Shown here piece after piece: positions 34,296 through 43,254 of a stretch of 64,000 nucleotides of DNA (positions within the stretch are counted from its first letter, which is position 1; each line of letters starts with the position of its first letter). Under the pieces are notes generated by a model, which was not told where the DNA came from, searched no databases, and worked only from the letters and a program-made list of their open reading frames with translations. The DNA is taken from the NCBI RefSeq assembly GCF_014596475.1, contig NZ_MECJ01000029.1:372001-436000 (forward strand), read 5' to 3'. The DNA comes from Streptomyces sp. CBMA152. Its GTDB lineage: Bacteria; Actinomycetota; Actinomycetes; Streptomycetales; Streptomycetaceae. The position numbers and the translations under genes were made by a program.

Positions 34296-35114
34296 CTATG
34301 GATACGGCCACGGGTTCGGCACACACGTGGTCGTGCCGGTGGTCAGGGTCTTGGTCTGCTGCATCATCACGGGCGCGGGCTCCCCGTTCGCGCCGCAGAT
34401 CGCGTGGTCGTGGCCCATCCGGTGCCCGACCTCGTGGTTCACCAGCATCTGCCGGTAGCCGAGCATGTCGTCCCCGTACGTATCCGCTCCTTGGGCCCAG
34501 CGGTACGCGTTGATCATCACGCGCTCGGTGCCGTACGCGTCGCACGACACCGTCTGTTCCGCTGTGTCCAGTCCGGCCCGGGCGCACCAGCTGTTCACCG
34601 TCCCCGTACTGGCGAGCGTGACCACGAAGTCGGCGTCCCCGCCCGGTATGCGCTCGAAGGACAGGGCGCCGTCGTGGGTCCAGCCGCGCGGGTCGTCCAA
34701 GGTCCGCTGGACGAACGACGCGAAGAGGTGCGGGTCGAAGCCGCGCTCGGTGAGGCCGTTCTCGATGTCGACGCGGTAGCGCAGGGTCCTGCTCGGCGGG
34801 CCTTTCATGTGGGGTGCCTCGTGTCCGTCCACCGCTGCAAACCCGCCGTGCAGGGCGAGTTGGCGCTCCGCCGGGAACCTGCGGGCATCGCCCGGTGGCG
34901 GGGAGGCCGGTGGGGCCGGTGGGTCGTGGACGACGTACGGGGCATCGGGGACGACCACCGGGTCCGGGTGCCGCAATCCCCACACGGCCCACCCCACCAG
35001 AGCCATGGCGATCGTCAACGCGGCGAGGTACTGACACCCGGTCGCCCGCCGCCGCAGCCGCCTGCGCACGGCACCCCCCGAAGCCCGCTGCCCGTACCGG
35101 CTACTCCTGCTCAT
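34296..35114 (-). CDS. DUF3152 protein, probable membrane-anchored zinc protease
   Basis: 272 residues. Basic N-terminus and one membrane helix (~30-48), a Pro-rich linker, then the DUF3152 domain with the metalloprotease signature NHEVGHRMGHDH and four Cys (SWCARAG, TVSCDAYG, AICGANG, TTCVPNP) able to form disulfides outside the membrane. Substrate unknown. Its stop is convergent with the SsgA-like gene. Confidence 0.85.
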   Translation of the reverse strand: MSRSSRYGQRASGGAVRRRLRRRATGCQYLAALTIAMALVGWAVWGLRHPDPVVVPDAPYVVHDPPAPPASPPPGDARRFPAERQLALHGGFAAVDGHEAPHMKGPPSRTLRYRVDIENGLTERGFDPHLFASFVQRTLDDPRGWTHDGALSFERIPGGDADFVVTLASTGTVNSWCARAGLDTAEQTVSCDAYGTERVMINAYRWAQGADTYGDDMLGYRQMLVNHEVGHRMGHDHAICGANGEPAPVMMQQTKTLTTGTTTCVPNPWPYP

Positions 35115-35118
35115 CGCC

Positions 35119-36195
35119 TCACCCGGGCCCCGTCGACCGCGTCGGCAACGCGGCCACCGGCCCCGTCACCGCGTCGACGAGACGCCGATACGCGATGTGG
35201 CTCTGCCGCACCTCCATCAGCGCCTCCCGGAATGTCCGGCCCACCGCCTCGTCGCGCCCGGCAAGCGTGCGGATGCCGTCCCCGATCCGGTCAAGATGGC
35301 GCAGCGCCCACATCTGGGCCTCGGAGAGATGCCGTCGTGGCCTGCGCCCGAACCACGCGCCTCCGCTGATCGACAGCATCCCGAGCAGCGCGTCCACCGC
35401 CTGTTGCGCGGGTGTGAAGAGGCGTGGCGGGATGTCGAAGGTGGCGAGGGGCGCCCCCGCGACGAGACTCAGCGCGGCCCGCTGGCCGGCGGCCGACGTC
35501 GGCCGATACGGAACGGATGCCAGCCGGGCGGCCAGCAGATCTTGTACCTCGGCCTGTACCTGAATGATCCGGTGCAGGGCGCGCAGTACCGGCCACGGTC
35601 TCAGGGCCGACTGGGCCAGCAGGTGGCTCTCCCACAGGATCGGGGCGCTGAGTCCGTCGATCCGGGCCGCCGTCGCCAGCAGTAGGTCGAGTCGGCAGAG
35701 CTCCTCGTCCGCCGACCACCGCACCACCGGCGGCCATCGGTCGTCCGCCGCCCCCTCGGGGCTGTGATTGCCGGCGGCTAGCAGCGGCACCGCACCGAAC
35801 TCGCCGGTACCCAGCCGGTTCGCGACGGCCCGCCAGACGACGGCGAAGTGCTCCGGTACGTCCGGCGCCTCCCCTGCCTCCCTTACGTCCGCCGGCTCCA
35901 TCGTCCAGCCGCAGTTGACGCTGATGGCCGCGAGCCGCATGCCGACGGCGTCCGCCTGGCGGCCGGTGAGCAGGAAGGCACGGGGTATCCACCCCGCCAG
36001 CGGAACGTTCCAGCGCTCCGCCACGACCGCGCGTGCTTCCTCAAGGCTCCCCGCGCGCATCGTCTCCCGCACGATGCCGTCGAGCGGCCGCCATGCGGCA
36101 CCCAGATGGCGAGGGGGCAGCGCGGGCGGCAGCAAGGGGCGAAGCGACGAGATACTGAGGGAATCAGGCGATGGCGATGGAAATGGCGATGTCAT
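35119..36195 (-). CDS. hypothetical helical protein
   Basis: 358 residues, no signal peptide or membrane segment. Mostly helical, with AWFGRRPRRHLSEAQMWALR and a C-terminal helix FREALMEVRQSHIAYRRLVD. I do not recognise a family. It is divergent from the TDO-like gene and could belong with the aromatic cluster, but nothing in its sequence proves that. Four bp separate its stop from the DUF3152 gene. Confidence 0.65.
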   Translation of the reverse strand: MTSPFPSPSPDSLSISSLRPLLPPALPPRHLGAAWRPLDGIVRETMRAGSLEEARAVVAERWNVPLAGWIPRAFLLTGRQADAVGMRLAAISVNCGWTMEPADVREAGEAPDVPEHFAVVWRAVANRLGTGEFGAVPLLAAGNHSPEGAADDRWPPVVRWSADEELCRLDLLLATAARIDGLSAPILWESHLLAQSALRPWPVLRALHRIIQVQAEVQDLLAARLASVPYRPTSAAGQRAALSLVAGAPLATFDIPPRLFTPAQQAVDALLGMLSISGGAWFGRRPRRHLSEAQMWALRHLDRIGDGIRTLAGRDEAVGRTFREALMEVRQSHIAYRRLVDAVTGPVAALPTRSTGPG

Positions 36196-36469
36196 ACGTC
36201 CTCCAGGGCACGACGGACCCGGCGGCCAAAATTCCCAACTTTCGCCCGCTGCCGTCTCATTGCTTGCTGCCCGGCGATGCTACGTACGCGAATCGGTCCG
36301 TACGGAAAGGGAAAGACGCCCTTTCGACGGCCGATCACAGACTTTGGCCAATGGTTCTGCCCCCGCGAATTCACCAAGGTGAACGGGCCCGCCCCGTAAT
36401 CTCCGTCGGACCGCCGGGTGGTCATCCACGCCGCCCGGCGGTCCCCTCACCGCCGGAAAGCGAGCCGAC
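36196..36469. other. divergent promoter region with TTCACC/GGTGAA palindrome
   Basis: No gene. It contains a perfect short palindrome TTCACCAAGGTGAA (36370-36383) 86 bp upstream of the TDO-like start. The CAAGGTGAACG part resembles the 19-bp motif near 33700 and 39830, so common control is possible. Confidence 0.45.
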
Positions 36470-37381
36470 ATGAATGTCACCACCCTTGTCGGGGAATCCC
36501 GAACCGACCAGGAACGGGGCTTCGGCACCTATGCCTACGCACTGGAGAGCCTGGTGCTCCCGTACCCCGGCACCAAGGCCCGGGGCAGCGGCAAGCGCGA
36601 CCGGGCGGGCTACGCCGACACCCTGCGCGAGGCCGCCTTCACCCGCCCGCTGCCGCGCCCGGAGACCCCGGAGGAGCTGTACTGGTTCCGCTGGATCACC
36701 GGCCATCAAACGGTGTTCGCCCTCTGGCAGTTGATCGACGACGAACTCGACCTCGTCGTCAACGACGGCGTGGAGAGCGCGGCAGCCCGGGCCACGAGCC
36801 TGATCCACGCGTACTCCGCGCTGCTCGTCTACATCGGCTCGCCCACCCGTGAACTCTACGAACGGCTGATCCGCCCCGCGATGGTGCTCCAGCACCGCTC
36901 GTTCAGCGGGCGCTGGGCCCGCGACTACGTCCCCATCCCGCCCCGGCTGCACTGGCTGCGTGCCCGCTATCGCCAGCCCCAGGCACCCGAGGCCATCGTG
37001 GAGCTGAACCGGGCCGGGAAGCTCAACGACCAGGTGCACATGGCCATCGCCGCCAAGCTCACCCCGGACGGCGACTCCCCGCTGCGGGCCGGGGACGGGA
37101 CGGCGGCGCTCGGCGCCCCGACGGAGGAGATCTCCCGGCTCTACGACGCGTTCTTCGCCACGCACCGCGCGTTCCGGACCCGCCCGGAGGTGATGGACCA
37201 GCTGGTGCGCCGACTGCGGGTCATCCTCCTCGACCTGCACACCAACGGCATGTTCCCGCTGTCCTCCTCCAGCTACACCGAGTGCCCCAAGGAGCTGCGG
37301 GAGGGCGAGCTCACCAGCTTCACCAACGGAGCGGTGCCGCTGCTGGTCGAGGTGGGGCGCGTTCTCGATTCACTGCGCTGA
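36470..37381 (+). CDS. putative heme-dependent aromatic oxygenase (tryptophan-dioxygenase-like fold)
   Basis: 303 residues, ATG after an A/G-rich leader. The segment YWFRWITGHQTVFALWQLIDDELD (around residues 69-92) follows the 'I--HQ--ELW' signature of tryptophan 2,3-dioxygenases. The later YERLIRPAMVLQHRSFSGRW region resembles PrnB-type relatives. Members oxidise or hydroxylate aromatic amino acids with heme. The resemblance is by eye and remote. The genomic setting (aromatic hydroxylase, pterin dehydratase, permease) supports it. Confidence 0.5.
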   Translation: MNVTTLVGESRTDQERGFGTYAYALESLVLPYPGTKARGSGKRDRAGYADTLREAAFTRPLPRPETPEELYWFRWITGHQTVFALWQLIDDELDLVVNDGVESAAARATSLIHAYSALLVYIGSPTRELYERLIRPAMVLQHRSFSGRWARDYVPIPPRLHWLRARYRQPQAPEAIVELNRAGKLNDQVHMAIAAKLTPDGDSPLRAGDGTAALGAPTEEISRLYDAFFATHRAFRTRPEVMDQLVRRLRVILLDLHTNGMFPLSSSSYTECPKELREGELTSFTNGAVPLLVEVGRVLDSLR

Positions 37382-37500
37382 CGGACTCGGGATGGGGAGT
37401 GTCTTGATCAACGGCGGAGGTGCCCTGCGGGGCAGGGCTGCGCGACGATCCTCGGCACCCTGCTCCTCAACCAACGGGCACGGCAGCCATGCCTGACACA

Positions 37501-37536
37501 AGTCCAGGCCCGGAGCATCGGCTCCGGGCCTGGACT
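37501..37536. terminator. bidirectional hairpin between convergent genes
   Basis: Perfect 16-bp stem (37501-37516 with 37521-37536), 4-base loop, between the TDO-like gene and the GNAT gene. Confidence 0.85.
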
Positions 37537-37585
37537 CAGGCGTATCCGGGGGTCGGCCGTGGGGAACGGGCCGCGTTCGTCCCCG

Positions 37586-38116
37586 TCACAGGGCCTTGGT
37601 CAGCAGTTCGAAGGCGAGGTCTTGGCGCTTGGGCACACCGAAGCGCTCGTCGCCGTAGGGGAAGGGGCTCAGCTGTCCGGTGCGGACGTAGCCGTGGCGC
37701 TCGTAGAAGGCGATCAGCTCCTCTCGGACGTGGATCACCGTCATGTGCACTGCCGTCGCCCCCATCTCCTCGCGTGCCTGGCGCTCGACCTCGGCCATGA
37801 CCTCCTTGCCTATCCCGGCGCCCTGGAACTGCGGGCGGACCGCGAACATCCCGAAGTAGGCGTGGTCACCCCGGTGTTCGAGGTGGGCACAGGCCACCAG
37901 TTCGCCGCAGCGCTCGGCCAGGAGCAGCGCGCCGTGGGGGCTGTCGATGATCTCCTGGAGGCCCTGCGGGTCGGTCCGCTGTCCGTCCAGGTAGTCCGCC
38001 TCGGTGGTCCAGCCGGACCGGCTGGTATCACCCCGGTACGCGGACTCCACCAGCGCGACGAGCGCGGGGATATCTCCTGTGGCGGCTTTGCGGAACGTGA
38101 GACTGATGGTCGGCAT
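37586..38116 (-). CDS. GNAT family N-acetyltransferase
   Basis: 176 residues. ATG 38116 is preceded by AAGGAATTTCCC. Acetyl-CoA-binding motif: FGMFAVRPQFQGAGIGKEVMAEVERQA; final strand FYERHGYVRTGQL. Substrate unknown. It sits between the TDO-like and permease genes on the opposite strand and may modify an amino acid or peptide handled by them. Confidence 0.88.
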   Translation of the reverse strand: MPTISLTFRKAATGDIPALVALVESAYRGDTSRSGWTTEADYLDGQRTDPQGLQEIIDSPHGALLLAERCGELVACAHLEHRGDHAYFGMFAVRPQFQGAGIGKEVMAEVERQAREEMGATAVHMTVIHVREELIAFYERHGYVRTGQLSPFPYGDERFGVPKRQDLAFELLTKAL

Positions 38117-38301
38117 GGGAAATTCCTTCTGGAAGCAGAGCTGAAAGGTCACGGATCAGAGATCCGCAACGGAGCCTACTTCGCCAGGAATTGACAAAAG
38201 ATGTCTCCGCGCGATGCGTTCGGACTCACTCCTGTACTGGTTATTTATGCCGGGCCTTCGCCCGTTTGTCGGAGGCCCGGGAATTCGGTGATGCTGACGG
38301 A

Positions 38302-39717
38302 ATGTCACAGACGCGTATTCCGCCCACTGCTGCCGTGCCCGAATCGGCCCGAAAATCGCTTCATCAGGGACTCAAACAGCGCCACGTGGCCATGCTCGGC
38401 CTCGGCGGAGCGATCGGTGCCGGCCTGTTCGTCGGCTCCGGCGGCGGCATCGCCGTCGCGGGCCCGGGGATCATCGTGTCGTATCTGCTCGCCGGTGCCC
38501 TGGCGATGCTCGTGATGCGGATGCTGGGCGAGATGTCGTCGGCGATGCCCTCCTCGGGCTCCTTCTCCGTCCATGCGGAGCGCGCGCTGGGCCGCTGGGC
38601 CGGGTTCACGGTCGGCTGGCTCTACTGGCTGCTGCTGGTGGTCGTGCTCGCGGTGGAGGCCACCGCCGCGGCCAAGATCGCCAACGGCTGGCTGCCGGCC
38701 GTCCCCCCGTGGGCCTGGGTTCTCCTCTTCATCGCCCTGTTCACTGCCAGCAACCTGAGCGCCGTGCGGAACTTCGGCGAGTTCGAGTTCTGGTTCGCGG
38801 CGGTGAAGGTCTTCGCGATCGTCGCGTTCCTGGTGCTCTCCGGGCTGGCGGTGTTCGGCATGCTGCCCGACAGCAAGCCCGTGGGCCTGGCCAACCTGAC
38901 GGGCCACGGCGGCTTCCTGCCGAACGGCTGGCAGGGCGTGGTCTCCGGTGTGCTCGCGGTCGTCTTCGCCTTCGGCGGGCTGGAGATGCTCACCATCGCC
39001 GCGGCCGAGACCGACGACCCGGCCCGAGCGGTAGGGCGCGCGGTGCGCACCGCGGTGTGGCGGATCCTGCTCTTCTACATCGGCTCGATGCTGCTCATGG
39101 TCACACTCCTGCCCTGGACCTCTTTCAAACCCGGCGAGAGTCCGTACGTCGCGGTCCTCGACGCGATCGGCGTCGGCTCCGCCGGCCAGCTGATGAACGT
39201 CGTGGTGTTCGCGGCGCTGCTCTCGGCCCTGAACGCGAACCTGTACTCCTCCTCGCGGATGATCTTCTCGCTGGCCGAGCGCGGTGAGGCGCCGCAGGGA
39301 CTGCTGAAGGTCTCCGGGAGTGGGGCGCCGCAGCGTGCGGTGCTGGCCTCGGTGGCCTTCGGCTTTGTCTCCGTGGTTCTCAATCTGCTCTGGCCCGAGA
39401 CCGTCTTCATGTGCATGTTGAACGCGGTCGGCGCGATCCTCCTGTTCACATGGGCGCTGATCGCGCTCTCCCAGCTGAGGCTGCGCCGCCGCTTGGAGCA
39501 CGAGGCGCCCGAGACACTGACCTTGAGGATGTGGTGCTTCCCGTACCTGACCTGGGTCGCGCTGGCCGGGATGGCGGTGGTGCTCGTGCTGATGCTGACG
39601 GATGAAGGCAGCCGCCCGCAGATACTGTGGTCGGGGGGTACGACGGCAGTGCTGCTGGCCGTCGCCTGGTTCCGCGAGCGCCGTGCGTCTCCGAAGCCTG
39701 GCGACACCGATTTCTGA
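38302..39717 (+). CDS. APC-superfamily amino acid permease
   Basis: 471 residues with about 12 membrane helices. AAT-family hallmark near the N-terminus: HVAMLGLGGAIGAGLFVGSG, with AGPGIIVSYLLAG and FAFGGLEMLTIAAAETDDP. The family imports GABA, proline or aromatic amino acids. I take ATG 38302, just before MSQTRIPP; the ribosome site is weak. Upstream of the aromatic amino acid hydroxylase, so phenylalanine or tyrosine uptake is a reasonable guess. Confidence 0.88.
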   Translation: MSQTRIPPTAAVPESARKSLHQGLKQRHVAMLGLGGAIGAGLFVGSGGGIAVAGPGIIVSYLLAGALAMLVMRMLGEMSSAMPSSGSFSVHAERALGRWAGFTVGWLYWLLLVVVLAVEATAAAKIANGWLPAVPPWAWVLLFIALFTASNLSAVRNFGEFEFWFAAVKVFAIVAFLVLSGLAVFGMLPDSKPVGLANLTGHGGFLPNGWQGVVSGVLAVVFAFGGLEMLTIAAAETDDPARAVGRAVRTAVWRILLFYIGSMLLMVTLLPWTSFKPGESPYVAVLDAIGVGSAGQLMNVVVFAALLSALNANLYSSSRMIFSLAERGEAPQGLLKVSGSGAPQRAVLASVAFGFVSVVLNLLWPETVFMCMLNAVGAILLFTWALIALSQLRLRRRLEHEAPETLTLRMWCFPYLTWVALAGMAVVLVLMLTDEGSRPQILWSGGTTAVLLAVAWFRERRASPKPGDTDF

Positions 39718-39737
39718 TGAGCCGTCATGCGTAGAGA

Positions 39738-39780
39738 GCCGCCTCTGCGACAGGGCGGTAAGCCCTGCCGCAGAGGCGGC
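39738..39780 (+). terminator. strong hairpin after the permease gene
   Basis: Arms 39738-39749 and 39769-39780 pair perfectly and the stem continues inward through CAGGGC/GCCCTG with one mismatch. It separates the permease from the hydroxylase transcript. Confidence 0.85.
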
Positions 39781-39816
39781 TTCCGCCTGCCCGACAACTC
39801 CGTGGAACAGCAGCCT

Positions 39817-39835
39817 AGTTCGTTCACCTTCGGCG
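39817..39835. promoter_or_regulatory. 19-bp motif shared with the 33.7-kb divergent promoter
   Basis: AGTTCGTTCACCTTCGGCG, located 111 bp upstream of the aromatic hydroxylase start. On the minus strand 33713-33695 the same sequence occurs with one change. Confidence 0.5.
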
Positions 39836-39946
39836 GCTTTGGCATCAACGAACCGCCCGGTTCTTCTGGCGAGCATCGACACCGCGTCCGCATTGCCATT
39901 TCAGGCATTCGGATTGCCACGCCGAGAAGCAAACGGAAGGCCCCCC

Positions 39947-40843
39947 ATGTCCCAGCAGACCAGGCTGTTCGCCCCCGTGAACGCCGACAGCGAGCGAACC
40001 CCGGTCATCGAATTCCCGCCCGGCCACGCCGGATACGGGGACGAGGTGTACCAGGCCCGCCGCACCGTCATGGCCGAGGCCGCGCTGAACCACCGGCCCG
40101 GCGACGAGCCGCCCCACATCACGTACGCCGTCCAGGACCACATGTGCTGGGATCACATCAGCCGCGCCTTGACCCCGCTGTGGCGCACGTACGCGACGGC
40201 CGAGGTCCAGGAGGCACTGGAGAACCTGGCGCTGCCCACCGGCCATGTGCCGCAGCTCAGCAAGGTGTCCCGACGACTGGAGACGCTCACCGGGTTCACC
40301 TTCTCCCCGGCGGCCGGCATCGTGCCGCTGGAGCGGTTCTACGGCTCCCTCGCGGACTCCACGTTCCACTCCACCCAGTTCATCCGCCACCACAGCCGCC
40401 CACTGTTCTCCCCGGAGCCCGACATGGTGCACGAGGTGATGGGCCACGGAGCCACGCTGGCCAGCCCCCGGTTCGCCGACCTGTACCGGAAGGTCGGCGC
40501 GGCGGCGCGCCGCGCGGAGACCCGCGAATCCCTCAAGGCGGTCTCCCGCATCTTCTGGTTCACCCTGGAGTACGGGCTGCTGGGCGAGGCCGACTCGGCC
40601 GAGGTCTACGGAGCGAGCCTGCTCTCCTCCTACGGAGAACTGCACGCGTTCCGGGGGGTGGAGATACGTTCCCTGGACGTACGGCAGATGGCGACCCAGC
40701 CGTACGACGTGACGGAGTACCAGCCCGTGCTCTTCACGGCCCGCTCTCTGAACGAGCTGGAGGACTTCCTGGGTGGCTTCCTCAGCGACGTCGACGGTGA
40801 CACGGGCGCCCGGCTCGGCGTGACCGCTGATCAGCGGTGGTGA
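39947..40843 (+). CDS. aromatic amino acid hydroxylase (phenylalanine hydroxylase-like)
   Basis: 298 residues, ATG 39947 after GGAAGG. Pterin-dependent non-heme iron enzyme: iron ligands in DMVHEVMGHG (two His) and in FWFTLEYGLLGE (Glu), with TGFTFSPAAGIVPLERFYGSLA forming the pterin side. It hydroxylates phenylalanine (to para- or meta-tyrosine) or tyrosine. Streptomyces members include both catabolic and antibiotic-pathway enzymes. The pterin recycling enzyme follows with a 4-bp overlap, which strongly supports activity. Confidence 0.92.
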   Translation: MSQQTRLFAPVNADSERTPVIEFPPGHAGYGDEVYQARRTVMAEAALNHRPGDEPPHITYAVQDHMCWDHISRALTPLWRTYATAEVQEALENLALPTGHVPQLSKVSRRLETLTGFTFSPAAGIVPLERFYGSLADSTFHSTQFIRHHSRPLFSPEPDMVHEVMGHGATLASPRFADLYRKVGAAARRAETRESLKAVSRIFWFTLEYGLLGEADSAEVYGASLLSSYGELHAFRGVEIRSLDVRQMATQPYDVTEYQPVLFTARSLNELEDFLGGFLSDVDGDTGARLGVTADQRW

Positions 40844-41169
40844 CGCCGCCCGTGCCGCACATGCCCGCACCGCTCACCGGCGCCGAGCTCGCCGCCGCCC
40901 TCGCCACGCTGCCCGGTTGGTGGGATGAAGACGGCAGCCTCGTCGCCTCCTACAGGTCCGACCGGGCCGGCGTGCCTGCCCTGTATGCGGCGGTGGCTGG
41001 CGCCGAGGACGCCGCGAACCACCACGCCCGCGTGACCATCCTGTACGACACGGTGACGTTCCAGCTCACCACCCACGACGCGGGTGACCTCATCACCGCC
41101 CGCGACACCGCGGCGGCAGCGGCGATCGCCTCCCTCGCCGCCGAACACGGGGCCGTGCCCATCGCCTGA
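40840..41169 (+). CDS. pterin-4a-carbinolamine dehydratase
   Basis: 109 residues, GTG overlapping the hydroxylase stop (GTGA). Conserved EDAANHHARVTILYDTVTFQL and TTHDAGDLITARD contain the catalytic His pair and Asp. It dehydrates the 4a-hydroxytetrahydropterin released by the hydroxylase, allowing cofactor recycling. Confidence 0.92.
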   Translation: MTPPVPHMPAPLTGAELAAALATLPGWWDEDGSLVASYRSDRAGVPALYAAVAGAEDAANHHARVTILYDTVTFQLTTHDAGDLITARDTAAAAAIASLAAEHGAVPIA

Positions 41170-41313
41170 CAGCGCCCGCGCCTACCTGCGCGTCCGGGTG
41201 ATTGCTGGCCCGTACGGGTGATGGAGGGCGTCTCGCGGATCACCCCGGGGGATCGATAAGTCCGACCGGCTCCCCGCCGTGTCGCACTTGACTTCCTGCA
41301 GGAGAACACTTCG

Positions 41314-42600
41314 ATGACTGTGATCCGCACCCTCCGCCCGGGCCGCGCGATGTGCACGGGCAGTGCCATGGCACTGCTCGCGTCCACCGCGCTGGTCGTG
41401 CTGGCGGCCACCGCCGCCCACGCCGCAACCGACCCGGCGGGCTGCACCAGATCCGGCGATGCCACCGCCGGGTTCATGATCGACTGCACCCAGGGCATCC
41501 CCGCCGGCGAGACCCTGACCGTCGGTGACGATGCCGGCGCCGTCAGCACCATCACCATCACCAACGCCAACTCCGACCAGGGCGGCGTCTCCGGGGCCGT
41601 CAACGGCATCAACGGCAACGACATTCTGAGGATCACCGGTGGCAACGCCGCTTTCGCCGGGGCCGGGATCGGCGGCACCTACTCCGGTAAAGGGTCCAAG
41701 CCCAGTGACGCCACCGTGACCGTCGGGGACGGCAACAACACCATCACCATCACCGGCGGCACCGGCCTCAACCTGGGTGGCGGCGGCATCGGCGGCTCCA
41801 ACGGAGGTGTGGGGACTCTCACCGTCGGCAACGGCAACAACACCATCACCGTCACCGGCGGCGGCGCCGGCAACCTCGGCGTCCTGTCCGGAACCGCCGG
41901 CAGCGGCATCGGCGGCAGCGGCACCGCCAGAGGCAACGGCGGGAACGGTGCCGTCAGCGTCGGCAACGGCACCAACACCATCACCGCCACCGGCGCCAAC
42001 ACCGTCCTCGGCGGAAAGAGCGGCAACGGCACCGGCGGCACCACCAACGGCAACCCGGGAACCATCGGCGGCAGCGGAAAGATCACCACCGGCAGCGGCG
42101 TCAACACCGTCCACACCAACGGTGGCACCGGCGCCGCCTGCAGTCCGCTGGCGCTGCTCCCGAGCGGCGTCGGCGGCGTGGGGAACACCGGGACCGTGGA
42201 CGCGAGCAAGGCCGCCGCCAACACCCGGATCACGGCCACCGGCGGCAACGGCGGTCTCTGCCTCGCCGTGAACCTCAAATCCGGCAGCGGCGGGGCGGGC
42301 AACACCGGCACCCTCACCGGCAGCGCCCACGGCGCCACCACCTTCGCGCTCCAGGGCGGCAACGCCGGCGAGATCGGCGTCGGCGGTATCACCACCGCTG
42401 TCGCCGGCGTCGGCAACAGCACCACCGGCACCGTCACCGGCGGCCACGGCGACGACACCCTCACCGTCGCCGGCGGCACCGGCCTCGGAATCCCACCCGT
42501 ACGCGCCAACGCCAACGACGGCACCATCACCCTCGACGGCGGCAGCAACACCTGCACCATCACCCCACCGCCGGGCAACGGCACCGTCACCGGCTGCTGA
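41314..42600 (+). CDS. secreted Gly/Asn/Thr-rich repeat protein
   Basis: 428 residues. Signal peptide ends ~38 (AATAAHAATDPAG). The rest is a regular repeat of the form TVGDGNNTITITGG / TVGNGNNTITVTGGG / SVGNGTNTITATG, spaced ~40-50 residues by Gly-rich GGGGIGGSNGG stretches. This suggests a beta-solenoid like that of ice-binding or RTX-type adhesins, without clear calcium nonapeptides. Six Cys are scattered. No anchor or enzyme domain. Surface or matrix role inferred. Confidence 0.8.
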   Translation: MTVIRTLRPGRAMCTGSAMALLASTALVVLAATAAHAATDPAGCTRSGDATAGFMIDCTQGIPAGETLTVGDDAGAVSTITITNANSDQGGVSGAVNGINGNDILRITGGNAAFAGAGIGGTYSGKGSKPSDATVTVGDGNNTITITGGTGLNLGGGGIGGSNGGVGTLTVGNGNNTITVTGGGAGNLGVLSGTAGSGIGGSGTARGNGGNGAVSVGNGTNTITATGANTVLGGKSGNGTGGTTNGNPGTIGGSGKITTGSGVNTVHTNGGTGAACSPLALLPSGVGGVGNTGTVDASKAAANTRITATGGNGGLCLAVNLKSGSGGAGNTGTLTGSAHGATTFALQGGNAGEIGVGGITTAVAGVGNSTTGTVTGGHGDDTLTVAGGTGLGIPPVRANANDGTITLDGGSNTCTITPPPGNGTVTGC

Positions 42601-42624
42601 ACCACCACGAGCATCACGCACCCA

Positions 42625-42659
42625 GGCTGTGGGGCCCCGGCACTCGGGACCTCACAGCC
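42625..42659. terminator. bidirectional hairpin between convergent genes
   Basis: 7-bp outer arms (GGCTGTG 42625-42631, CACAGCC 42653-42659) with further GC pairing inside, between the repeat-protein gene and the Nudix gene. Confidence 0.65.
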
Positions 42660-42795
42660 AGCCGGTACGGGTCAGGCAACTCGGTGTACGTCCGTCTCCC
42701 GGCCCGACGCTCCGCATCACCTCCCGGCTGACCGTAGAGACCGTGGATGCGCGTTGCCATCCGGGGGTTCGCCGCCCCCTCCGGCTCATCTGCGG

Positions 42796-43233
42796 TCAGG
42801 ATGTAGCGCGGTCGGTGAGGAGCAGCGCGAGGGGGCCGGCGGGAAGCAGGAAACGGCCCTGTTCGGCGGCCTGGACAGCGTCCGGCATGGGCCACCATGA
42901 CAGTTTGAAGTCTTGTTCTGTCGATGTGAGTTGTTGCGGACCCAGCATCAGCTCGCGGGCGTGGTAGAGGTGGACACGGGCCGTGGAGTCCAGGGTGATC
43001 GCGTACGCGCCGAGGGGGTGCCAGTGCTCGGCGGTGATGCCGGCTTCCTCGCGTAGCTCGCGCCGTGCGCACTCTTCGGGAGTCTCGCCGTCTTCCTGGC
43101 GTCCGCCGGGCAGGAACAGGAATTCGCCGCCGTGGCGCGGGAAGTCGGCTGCCAGGATGGCCACTTGGCCTTGGTCGTCCCGCGCCACGATGACCGAGGC
43201 GTCGCGGGCCGGGCGGGTGGGTTCGTCGCTCAT
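42796..43233 (-). CDS. Nudix hydrolase
   Basis: 145 residues. The Nudix box is complete (GGRQEDGETPEECARRELREEAGI). Members hydrolyse nucleoside diphosphates linked to another group. Last gene of the radical SAM operon, 21 bp after the STM4013-like gene. In context it may remove a damaged or over-phosphorylated nucleotide or trim the operon's product. Confidence 0.9.
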   Translation of the reverse strand: MSDEPTRPARDASVIVARDDQGQVAILAADFPRHGGEFLFLPGGRQEDGETPEECARRELREEAGITAEHWHPLGAYAITLDSTARVHLYHARELMLGPQQLTSTEQDFKLSWWPMPDAVQAAEQGRFLLPAGPLALLLTDRATS

Positions 43234-43254
43234 GCCCGGCGAGCGTAGTGGGGT

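Noticed and set aside
41182..42621. 479-codon minus-strand frame opposite the Gly/Asn repeat protein
   Set aside because: Antisense of a repetitive gene. The + strand has a signal peptide and regular protein repeats.
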